Source: Struthidea cinerea
Lineage: Eukaryota; Chordata; Aves; Passeriformes; Corcoracidae
DNA: 64,000 nt
Direction of reading: 5' to 3'
Assembly: GCA_013397865.1 (NCBI GenBank)
Contig: VZTI01000602.1
Span: forward strand, 72,208-136,207
In this document: piece after piece, positions 10,401 through 22,400 of the stretch
How the letters are laid out: every line of letters begins with the position of its first letter
Position numbering within the stretch: position 1 is the stretch's first letter
Notes under the pieces: model-generated
What the model saw: only the letters and a program-made list of their open reading frames with translations
Databases searched by the model: none
Told to the model about the DNA's origin: nothing
Made by a program: the position numbers and the translations under genes

Positions 10401-13400
10401 GCAGCTGTTGGAACACACTCTGGAATTTTCAGTTTCTTGGTGCAGATGCTGAGAAGCCGCAATGACCTCAGCCACCTCCCTGGGCGTGTTTAAACAAGAA
10501 GCCTTTGGTTAAAGGGAGTGACGAGTTTGAAGGGAATGCGTGGGCCTGGCAGGTGTTGTAAACATGGTCTGAGCTGTCAGTGTGTCCCTCTGGCTCAGGG
10601 ACAGCAGGGCACAGGAGCTGTCTGCAGAGGGAAGAGCAGCAGTGGGCAAACTCACAGCAGTGTGCTGCCCTCCCCTTCCAGCAGTGCTGCATCACTAGCA
10701 CAGGGTTGACACCAACAGCTCAACATCTGTCAGACTTTCTCTCCCAACAAAAAGTTTGCTTTGGGAAGGCTCTTTTGGCCCTGGAAGGCCAGGGCTGATG
10801 GCTCAGCTGCCGCTCCAGTGCCTCAGCCAGGTTTGTGCTACACCCCAAGCTCCTACAGCAGCTGCTTCCCGGCAGTGTGGCTCTGGTTCCTCCTTTCCTC
10901 CTTGAGCTGTGGCTGTTCCAGAAGCTCCTCGTGCCTCTCCCAGAGCAGTCCCCACGCTGTGGGTGCAGGGACGGAGCGAGCAGGGCAGCGTGTGACTGGG
11001 AGCCCGCTCCTGCTTACGCTGACAATAGGGGCTTTCTTTCCATCCCTCTTTCTGGACCACTGTACGGAATGAGAATTAGCATTGGCATGGAGGAATGTGT
11101 GAAATAAGCCCTGGATTCAGTGGTGGGAAAGTTGTCTGGCAGGAACTCTTCGAGTTTGAATCGGGTGACGTCGGAGTGCAGCCCCCTGCTCCCGTGGTGG
11201 CAGCTCCTTCTGCACAGGAGTGGGGTTTGATGGAGACAGGAGGGGTTCTGCTGGCGCAGAGGGATTCTCTGACATGGGGAAGTGTTGCTAACGCTTGTAG
11301 AGCCTCTGTGATCTGCTGCCCTCTGAACTGGCTGCTCTGGTTCCTTAGGGGCCACTCTGGTTTTAATGAAGTCAGAGGCTTTCACAACCAGGATCCTCTG
11401 CTCTTGATCAGTCCTGCTGCAAGTGTTTCACCCGTGACACTGAAATCTCGGGCACATGAGGGGTGTGACGGGCTGTACACGGGGGAGGTGAAACACTGGC
11501 AGCCCTGGGGAGGAGGAATTTCAAGCAGAGGAAACAGAGGAGGGAGCTGGGGCAGTCTCTGGGAGGGGAGTTGCTGTTTGGCCCTGCTGACCAGAGAGCG
11601 GACTGGGCTGCAAGGGTGGGTAAAAGAGACAGCCACAAAAGTAGTTCATTAATGGTCTTTTGCTTTCCTGGGTGAAAAGACTCTAGAGAATTAAACTTTT
11701 TCCCGCTGACATGGCAGTTCTGGGGGGAGTAAAACTGCTGAGCTGTTGGGGTTTGGCTTTGGTTTTCTTTGGTTTTGTCCTCGGCCAGTTTTGCTGGTTT
11801 CCAGGATCCAGAGCTTTAGAAGGAAATTTTCAGTTTCTCAAACCTGAATTTAGTTTAAAACAAAAAAGTCCTCCAAATGTCAAAGTGTAGAGATGTTTTT
11901 TTTCTGGAGCGACCAACTTGCCTTGGTTTCAGAAATGTCAGAAAGGTTTTAACAGAACAGCCAGCAGACTCTGGTATTAAAATAGCTCTGAAATGCTCCT
12001 GCCGTCTCAGCAGCTTTGCTGGGGGCTGTTTTTCGAGTTCCCTCTTTCTTCCTTTGTAGGTTTACCAAGAACCTCTCTCCAGACAAAATCAACCTGAGCA
12101 CGCTGAAAGGTCAGGGGCAGCTGACCAACCTGGAGCTGGATGAGGAGGTGCTGCAGAATGTGCTGGAGCTGCCCACCTGGCTCGCCATCACCCGCGTCTA
12201 CTGCAACAAGGCCTCGATCAGGGTGAGCGGAGGCAACTTTAAATGGATGAAGTTATCCATTTACAGGCAGAATCGCTGAGATTGTGCATGGACTTGCACT
12301 TTGCACACTGAACTCTTACAAATTCCTCCTTGTGCTTTTTAGAGCAAAAAATTGGGTTTCTTTAGTTGTTATAAGCTGCCAGATTGTTTAACTGCAGTTG
12401 GTACTAACCATGGTTGCATTACATGAACTCAAAAGTTTTAAGGACATCAAAGAGACTTCCTATAAAAGAAATATGATTCTACTCTGCCAAGTGACAGTAA
12501 AAATGAGCTTGTCTTACTCATCTGATGTGCTCTGTTTTTAGAGTCAGATCTGCTCAGTTTAGTAACAAACATTTGTTCTCCCTCCTAGAAGTACTGCAGA
12601 GTGAACGTTGCTGTATGAAAATAAAATGGAGCTTTTTGGTTTGTGCACAGCCTTCAAAAGGGTTGTGTGACTTCCAGTAACAGCAGCAGTTAGTTGTAAA
12701 CTCTTGAAGGCCAGGAATGTTCCCATAGCAGAATTTGACCTGCAGAATATCTATTACTCCTGACGATACATGAGATCCAAAAGCTCAGCTGGGTTTGTAG
12801 ATCTGGTATCTGGAATGTCTTTTCCCTTGTCTGTGTCTCTGTTTGACCTGGATACACTGAGACATTGTGGACATTTCCCAGAGAAATGGGGCTCAGAGTT
12901 TGGGCTGAGATGGTTTCCTGCAGTTTCTGAAACTTTCCAATGCAAAGATCACTCTGATAACCTCAACTTTATTGTTTCAGATCCAGTGGACGAAGCTGAA
13001 AACACACCCAATCTGCCTGGTAATGTTGCCTCTCTTGTCTTCTTTTCTTCCTTTCTCCCTTCTTTGTTTCTTCTTCTTTTCTTCCTCACTCTTTTTAATC
13101 TCTTCTACTTGAGAAAAATTCTGGAGAGGGAAGCCATCAAGTGCTCAAATTTTCATTGGACCTGAATCCTCTGGGCCCTTAGCACATGGGGCCATAAGTG
13201 CCCTCCCATGAGACCCTCATTTCACTGCAGGATGGAGCCAGATGAGCTCCCAGGGAAGTCCAGGGCGACCTTGTGCCTGGTTTTTGTTGTTTGTTTTCCC
13301 CACTCCTGGGGTTTCAGGTTACCCACTGGCACTGACGGTGCGAGAGCTTTAACACATGAGACTCTTGGAGCGTTGAGACTCCAGAGTTGGTTGTCCCTGC

Positions 13401-16400
13401 CCTGCAATCTCACCCCAGGGCTGGTGGGCTGAGCTTGAGGCTCGGTGTGGCGTTCACAGCTCCCACATTGTCTCTCTGCAGTACCTGGACAAGGTGGAGG
13501 TGGAGATGAGGACGTGTGAGGAGCCTCGGCCGCCCAATGGACAGTCCCCCATCGCTCTCGCTGCTGGACAGAGGTCAGACCCTGAGCCCTGCAGCTTCTC
13601 CCTGACATCCTGCTGGGGTGTGGGGGTTGCTGTTCTCCTTGTTCCCCCACTGGCCTCCCTGCTCTCGGGTTTAAGTGCCTCTGGTGTTGCTTATAAACCT
13701 CTCCGTGTGAGCCTTACCTCTGTCAGGCCTCTTGTCGTGACATGGGGGCATCTTCTCTTTGCAGTGAATATGGCTTTGCTGAGAAGGTCGTGGAGGGGAT
13801 GTTTATTGTTGTCAATTCCATCACCATCAAGATTCACTCCAAGGCCTTTCACGCTTCTTTTGAGCTGTGGCAGCTCCAGGGCTACAGTGTCAACCCCAAC
13901 TGGCAGCAGAGTGACCTGCGCCTCACCCGCATCACGGACCCGCAGAGGGGAGAGGTGAGGCCTTGGTTTTGTACTGGGATCACAGAAGAAAAGTGTGATA
14001 AATGACTTTTCCTTGTTTCACTTCATGTCTTCTGAGTGTTTTGGAGTTTTTTTTTAATCCTTGAAGTTGTGAAAAATCTCAGCATTTTCCTGTTTTTCTC
14101 CTCCTGGGCAGGTTCTGACGTTCAAGGAGCTCACCTGGCAGACCCTGCGGATAGAGGCAGATGCCACAGACAATGGTGATCAAGATCCTATCACTACTCC
14201 TCTGAGACTCATCACCAACCAGGGGAGGATCCAGATCTCTCTCAAGAGAAGGGTGAGAGTTTCCTCCATGCTTTGCAGGATGTGGTCTCACTGCCTGGTG
14301 CAGAGATGATACATAGTTCCTCCCACAGTCCTCAACAGCCCTTCTCTCTCTTCAAAAATGAATGCAAGCTGATGTATCTCTCCATGTTTTCTGTCAGAGA
14401 CAGCTGTGTTCTTACCAAATGTCAAAGCAGTTTCTTTCCCCAGGGAGGATATCGTGGATGGAGTGAGTTTTTCAATCCGTTCAAACATCCCAAGGAGAGC
14501 TGAGCTGTCATCTTCCTGCTGGGAGCTGAAAGCCTGACAGCCTGATTTTTAGCTGTTGGTGGAAATGTGATGATTTAAAAAAGAAAGAATTAAAGAGTGA
14601 GCAATTTGTCTCCTAAAGAGGAGGTGGCTTTGACTACTTTCCATCTGAGAGGAGGTGCTGTGGACATGCACCAGATAACATCTCTCAGAGGAGTTTCACA
14701 GCAGCCTCCCTTCATTCTGCTTCTGTATTTTATGAAGTCTGGGGGGGCAATTTTTGAAGCCCATAACTCTTTCCTTGCTGTTTCAGACCAAAGATTGCAA
14801 TGTGGTGGCCTCCAAGCTGATGTTTCTGCTGGATGATCTGCTCTGGGTGCTGACGGACTCTCAGCTGAAAGCAATGATGAAATATGCTGAGTCTCTGAGT
14901 GAAGCCATGGAGAAATCTGCTCAGCAGAGGAAAAGCCTGGCACCAGAGTCTGTACAGGTGAGTGAGGTTGGATGTTGATCTGCCAGGGAAAAAGACAGCT
15001 TCTGTTCATGTGGCATCTTGCCCATACTCCCAGCATTTTCCCTGATGGGAACTCGTGGTGTCAGGTCAGTGTCACACAGCCTGTGGGGTAGTGAGGTGAC
15101 CAAAGGAGTGGGATTCGTTGCCAACACAATACGTTTTCCAAGTCAAGGATGAGGGAAGAGAAGTATTGCTGCTGGAGTTGGAAGCTCCAGAGAGGCAGGG
15201 ATGCACATGTAGTGCAGTGAGGTTGCACAGGAGGGATGGGGAATACTTGGCCCTTTTTGCCCAGGAATCTTAAAAGAGACTTTAAAGATCTTCCAAGAGA
15301 AGTGCATGCAGCTGGCAGAGCTGCAGGCAGGGGGTTCTGCTCATGGCAACACAGGAAAGGATCCAGGTCTTGGGAATCCCAATTCAATTCCTATAAACCA
15401 ATGCCTTGCAGGATGGAAGATTTGCATGAGTTGATTAATTGTATTATAACCTCTGTGTTTTCCCTCTCTCCGAGTTCTCATCGAGCTTGTCCCTCTCCCA
15501 CAGACCACCCCCCCTGCTCCCAGTGCCCAGCAGTCCTGGGCTCAGCCCTTTGGAGGCACCCCCAACGCCAGCAGCATCGGGCAGTACTTTGACAAGCACG
15601 ACATGAAGGAGTCCTCCTACCACCTCCTCATCTCCCGCCTGGACCTGCACATCTGCGACGACAGCCACGCCCGGGAGTCAGGTCAGGAGAAAGGAAAAAC
15701 AACAGCAGAGGCAACAATTTTCTGTCTGGAAAGGGGGCTGGGAAGCACTGCGGTCTTGCAGTTTGGGATTTGGGTTTCCAGGCCTGATTCTTACCATATA
15801 AACTGTTGGCCATTTGATTCAGGTGTCCTTCTCCTCGCCTAGGACAGGATTTTGGTGCAGATTCCTAAAGATGGTTCCCTAATCCTGGCGGTGGTGTCAG
15901 TCAGTTAACCAGTGGTGGCACTCAGAGCAATGTGGTTCTGAATTCTCCTGGATCAGGGCTCGGATTGCAGAGCTGACCATGGTTTTCCTCTGCTCTGTTC
16001 CCCACAGGGGCTTTGAAGCATGGGATGCTGGGAGGTGCCATCCAGCTGACCTTCAGGAGGATGGCTTTTGACTATTATCCTTTCCACAGGGCAGGTAGGG
16101 AACCTGTGGCCTCACAACCTGAGGAGGGGGATAAAAAGGGATTTTATAGAACTGCTCTATGATTGCAGACTGGACTGGAAGAAGGAAACCTCATTTTAAA
16201 GCCAAGGTGTTTGCTTTCCTGCAGGAGATGCCTGCAAGCACTGGGTGAGGTACAGTGAAGCAATGGAGACACGGGGACAGTGGGCAAAGAAGTTGGTCAG
16301 TGAATTTCAAAGCAAGATGGAGAAGTTTTATGAAGAAACAGACCCTGTGTTTGCCAGGAATCCACTTTCCCCCTTCAGAAGGAAACCAGGTAATGGTATT

Positions 16401-19400
16401 TGATGAAACCAGTGAAGCAGGAGGTGGGAGCAATTTTGCTCGATCCAGCAAAATCTCTAGTTGCCTGTCCCCAGCTGAGCAGGCTGATTTGTTGGTGCAG
16501 GAATGCATAGCACTCTAAAAATCATAAATACAATGGCAAAGGAAAGTGGCTGGGGTAGCACTGCAGCAAGGATGGACAGGCTGCAGAGGTCCCTTTCCTG
16601 GATTATGGTTGAGTTTCTCCATAAGTGAGTATACAAGGTTGAAATTAAATACTTAAGACCTGGCTGAAGGGGGTGTTCTCTTGCCACAGAGTAGACTCAC
16701 CTTTCACAGTGTTCTTCCTTCAAAAGTCCTGAGTGATTCTCCTGCCCAGCTGTGTTCATCCGTTTCTAATTTCGGGGCTGTTAATTCTGCTCAGTAAGCA
16801 GGAAGGTGCTGGTACTGATGGTGCAAAGGAGGTGACTAAAACCCTGCTGGTTCTGCCTGTCTCTCCCCGCAGACCCTCCCCAGAGTCCCCAGAAGAGCCC
16901 CCCGGAGAAGGGCCGGGCTCCTCCCACGAGTCTCCCGCAGCTCCGGCACCCGCCCTGGCACCGGCTGCGCTCCAGCTGCGTGGTGGTGCGGGTGGATGAC
17001 TTGGATGTTCACCAGGTAGGGAGCTCAGCACTGTCTGCCCATGCTAATGGCACTTCTAAAGAGGAAATCGAACCAGTTATGCTTCAAATGCATCGTGCAA
17101 ATCCTGCGACATCCAAAACACTGCCCAGAGAAGCTAAATGCTGTTATGATGTTGCCTGTAAAACTTTTAACCCGAGAGTGAGCTGCTCATGTTCAGTGGG
17201 AACTGCATAACCACGGGTTTCTGCCCTCTGTTCCTATCTAAGCTTACACCAAGCATTAGCAGGCCCAGTGTAAAACATTCCATGCCTTTGAGAAGTCAGT
17301 GAGGATGTGGATTTTTGACAGAGGAGGCGTGAGTCTCACCTCAGGCTTTCTGCCTTGGGACAGAGCACCCCAGCCTGGATCAGGCCCTGCATCCATGTGC
17401 CCTGTATCTATCCAAGAACTGGTTTTGCTCTTTGCAGCACCAGATACTATGCTGGACTTGCCAACGTGCTGCTGATCTTGCAGACAGACAGCTGTAAGAG
17501 ATTTCTGTTCTGTTTGCTCATGTCACCTAATTCTGCTTGTCACAGCTCTTACTAGCAGTGACAGGAGACACAACTAAATTCCCTCAAAGGAGAGGAGTTG
17601 GCAATATCAGCAGGTAGAAGAAAATTATATTTTTGCTTGAAAGCAGCGTACGTTTGATGTGTAAATGAGGTGGATTGAATACAGGCAACTGCGGGGTCAC
17701 TGGGACACTTGGGTTTGCCAAGTCTAAGTTCTGCACAACTGCATTCCATTCTGTTTTCAGGTCTCTACAGCTGGGCAACAAAGTAAGAAACCCTCCACCT
17801 TGCTTTCATGTAGTAGAAAAATCTTCAAACTCCCTGACCAGGTCTCTGCAATCCATATTGAATTCACAGAATATTACTTCCCAGACAATCAGAACTTTCC
17901 AGGTAATACATCAAGGTTAGCACCTTCTTTCACAAGCTTCCTAAAGAATCATCAGTTGTTTAGATGTGTTAACCCTGTTAGATATTCTCTGTCCATTGTT
18001 GTTTAGTTTTCTGATTTTTTTAGGGTTTTGGGGGTTTTTTTTGGGTTTTTTTTTCCTGTGGGAAGGTGGGATGCGGTTTGTGCACAATGTGGAAGCAGAG
18101 CTGTGCTTGCAGGAAGGAACTGCAGCAGCTACTGTTTGCCTGGCTCCTGGGGTTCAGCCTTACTGAGAGCCCTGGAGCAGAGCCATGGGGTGCTCTGGGT
18201 GCTGTCTCCATGGGTCACTTCATTTCTCTGGGTGCACCACAGCTGCTCCACTTCTGAGATGTGTCTCCCAGGGGTGGTGAAGTGTTGCTGTTACGTCCGA
18301 GGCGCATAAAGGAAACGCCACAGAGTCCAGGCTCATGAACAAGTGGAAGCCGAAGCTTCTTCTTCAATAATTTTCTGACTACTTTTATAGGATAGATTGC
18401 AAAAAGTGTGTTGAGTGGCAATAGGTAATTGGTTCCTCGGCCCTCCACCCCTTGAGAGGATTGGCCAAGTCCTAAGATACCTATTCCAAAATATTTTCCA
18501 AGTCAACGCCATAACAATCTTGCAAAACAGCCTGCGGGTGCAAGAAGTTTATAGAACTGTGACCTTGTTTAAAATAGTTTACATAGGAAAGGCAGTCTTC
18601 TCACAGAATATTGAGAAAAGGCTGAAGAATTTCTCTGCTTCTGGCTTTTTAGCACCTACAGTGAAGCCCCTGCATTGGTGCTGTCAGTGCAGGTTCTGCA
18701 CTGAGCTGCAGAGTGCCTCAGGGGCCTTTCCTGGTATCATTAATCTGTTTCCTTCTAGTTCCATGCCCAAACCTCTACATGCAGCTGAACGGCCTGATGC
18801 TCACCTTGGACACACCAAGTGTGCTCTGGATAAACCTCTTCTGCCTGGATCTGTGTCGCAGCCTGGAGCAGTTCAAAGCCATCTACAAGCTGGAGGACTC
18901 AGGCAAGCGGGATGAGCACATGGATGTCCGGCTGGATGGCTTCAGGCTGAAGGTACCATTCTCTTCCTTCCTTTCCCAGTCTTCCGTGTTCTCTCTGTGA
19001 AAGGAACACGAGACCAGGACATAGCTGGAGTCCATAACCAGGAGGCAAACCTGCTGCCTTCCTCTGACTTTGCTCTGTCTGCCACTTTGGTGTGTGGGCA
19101 GCAAAGCTGGTGCTGGAGTTCTCCTCCAGGATAAGCCTCTGCTATTCCTTTCTCACCTCTTGCCTTGTTGTGTCTCTCTTCCCCCTGCAGCTCAACGTCC
19201 CCGTGGATAAGAAAGTCACGGACCACCGGGACCGGCCGCGGGCCCTCTGTGTTTGCATGTCAGAGGTGACAGCCACCAACACCCGCCACGCTCCCTCCTG
19301 CAGCTGCCAGGACCTCCAGAGCCTCTTCCGTAAATTTGCGGGGTCAGAGTTCTTCCACTCCAGCTACGCCGAGTTCCCACGGACCCAGGACAGATTCAGC

Positions 19401-22400
19401 CTCCTCCACACCCTGTTCCTGCGCCACGCCTACCAGGTGGATGACAGGCCACAGAAGCACCCAGGCTTTCCCCAGCTGCCTCACAAAACCTCTGCCTCTG
19501 AGGATCTGTGGTCTGTGAATTTCAGTGAGCTCTCCCTGGGCTTCGAGGGGGCTGAAAGCTCCAAGGGCAGAGCCCTTAGCTTTATTGACCCTTTTCCCCT
19601 TTCCATATGGGCCTGCCTGCCCAAGAGGTGGGGGCAAGATCAGATGTCTAAACGACAGGAACTGGCCACCTCTGAGGTGAAAATCAAGCCTTCTGCCAGC
19701 TTTAGCAACCACTCCAAGAACGAGAACCTCTCCAGAGAACACAGTGTTTGTCAAAGATCAAAGACTGACCAGGATCTGAAGAATATCTATAAGGCTCCAG
19801 ACACGATGGATGTCTTGGGAGAATCTGACTGTGAAGTTGATGATGGAATAGACAGTAAGGAGCTGGAAGCCTCTGCTGACATCCACGTGCTCATGTCCTC
19901 CTCTGTCCATGTCAAAGTTCGGCTCAACCACTACCAGTACTTGGTGCTGCTCAGGATGAAGGAAGTTCTGCAAACACTACAGGAGCAGCTGGCCCAAGAT
20001 ACCCAGGAAATGACTGGGTCTCCTTTAGATCCCATGTCTGCTTGTGTGGGAGTTATGTTCCACAGTGCTGAGGTGGCCCTGCTCATGACCCCTGCTCCAG
20101 GGTCTGTCCTGGAACCCAGATCCCTGGACTCGGACACAACCAGCCTGATCGAGTCCGAGCTCTCGCCTTCAGATAGCAAGGAGGGGCTGGCAGCTGAAGA
20201 GAAGGAGCTGAAATCGGAGAGCGGTTCGGAGAAGGGCTTAGGCAGCACCTCAGAGCTCCCAGAGGACAGCGGGATCCAGGACACCGATGCCAGCGAACCG
20301 CTGGAGAGGCTCGCGAGATCCGCGAGCGACGGAGCTCTGAGCGCAGCTCCCCGCGGTAAGGGCGCAGAGGAGAAAGGCTTGGTAGAGGAAGCACACGAAG
20401 CTGTGGAAGCTCTGGTTGCAGAAAGATCGGCAGAGACCGGCAGCCACCCTCAGAGCCCCCCTGCTCTCCCTTCCAGCCCAGCCTCGGACACACAGCCCTC
20501 CGGCAGAGGAGGCGTCACCCTCAATGGCCAGGCAGAGCTCATCCCGCTGAGGAACATCGAGGTGGAGCTCTCCAGTGCGCTGCACATCACCAAGGACGCC
20601 ACGAAGGAAGCTCTGCACGCGACCATGGACCTCACCAAGGAGGCCATGTCCCTCACCAAGGACGCCCTGAGCCTGAGCCGGGACAAGATGACCTCCACCA
20701 TGCAGAGGATGCTGTCCCTGCCCCCGGCCAGGTGAGCGGGCCAGGCTCCCGGGCTGCAGGAGGGGGAAACAGAGGCCGTAAATTTCTTTCCATTTTGTTT
20801 GGATTGGAGATGGGTTAAGTGTTCATCTCTTGGGGCTGGTCTGAGGATGCTGAAATCTGACTTGCAAGTGGTCAGAGACCAGCCCAACACTCAGATAATC
20901 TGCAGGATCAGCTGCCTGCCTTTATCACTGGTTTTTGTTGGGCTTTTTTTGTAGGGATTCTGTGCCCAAAGCAGAGGAGGGAGCAGTGACACCGGGCGGG
21001 GCGGGCAGCGGCCGGATGCGTTTCTTCTCCATGAAGAGGACCTCGTCCCAGCATTCCTTTGACACCACATCTGTGGACGGGAGTGGCCCTGAGGATGGGC
21101 TGTCCATGGACAGTGATGGCAGCGATGGCTTCGTGATGCTCACGGACTCTGGTAAAGCCCTTGGCTTTTCCTTTCCCCTGCCCTCATCTCACAGGAGTGA
21201 TGGCTTTGTGCCATGGCAGCTCATCCATGCTGCATTTCCATGGAATCACTTCTGCTGCTCCTTGTTTTTGAAGGTCTTGAGGAGTTCCCTCACAGTGGCT
21301 CTTTCTGCTTTTGTAGATACCTTTTCCTTGAGACGAGGAGGGTAAATGGCTGTGGGGTGGCCCTGCACGTCCCAGCGGTGTCCTGAGGGCTGCAGGGGCT
21401 GCGATGTGCTGGTGGTGGGTGGTACAGAGCATTTAGGAAGGGCTGGTTGGATATTGGGTACTCTGGACGTCTTTCACTTCAGCCCTGTTGTCGCTGTAAG
21501 GTACCGAGAACGGCGAGAAACGACACGATCCAAGTTCAGGAAGAAAACAGTTATTTAATTAATTGTAATTGGGTTTATATAACTTGGTTCCCAAAGATGA
21601 CAGGAGGTTGTTGGATCTTGGACCAGCCACCCCCTGTCCCACTGGCCAAAGCTCACAGCACCTACTTCAAAATATTATTTCACTGTGTACCCATAACAAC
21701 TCTGAAAAACAGATCCCAGGTGCACAGATAAAACCCAGTTTACAAAAACCCGGAGCAGTGTTTATCACGGCTTTCATGAGAACCACAGAGCTCTCACAGA
21801 ATGCTGCAGAAAGCTGGAAAATTTCTCTACCAGAGCTTTTCAGCATCTACACCCTGTGTTGCTTAAACTCATCTGAGGAGCTGGAGAGAGCTCTGCAGAG
21901 GATGGTACCTCCAGAGAGGCCAGAGATTCAGGCAGATGCTGACATCAGGACTTCCAGAAAAAGAAATGGAACTGAGTTGTTGTTACTTCCTTTTCAGAAC
22001 CCAGCCTGGACCCTCTTCCCTCGGGGCAGCTTCCTCAGGCCCACAATGACACGGGCAGCAGAGGCAGCCTGGTGGATGAGGGTGGAGTGTCTCCTGAGGT
22101 GAACAGCTCCACATCCCAGAGTGACGACCCCAGTCTGCAACTGGTCAGTCCCTGGCACTGGGATTCTGTCCCTGAGGGGATCTGCAAACGAGGTGTTTGC
22201 TGTAACCAGTGACCTCTTGGTGGCTGTTTCAGGTGTCTGTCCTCGTGCTGAAGATGAGTGATGTGAACTGTGCAATAGAGGTACAAGGAGATGATTTGTC
22301 TGTGGCTTTACAAGTGATGAACGTGGTTCCAGAGCAGCTGAACAACGTTGGCATGTGGCAGTTCCTGCGTGGCTACGTGGGTAAGACACTGCTCTGGGAC

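Noticed and set aside
18415..18915. 166-codon open frame at LTR copy 1
   Set aside because: It runs from inside the LTR into UHRF1BP1 exon 13 in the wrong frame. It is not retroviral coding sequence.
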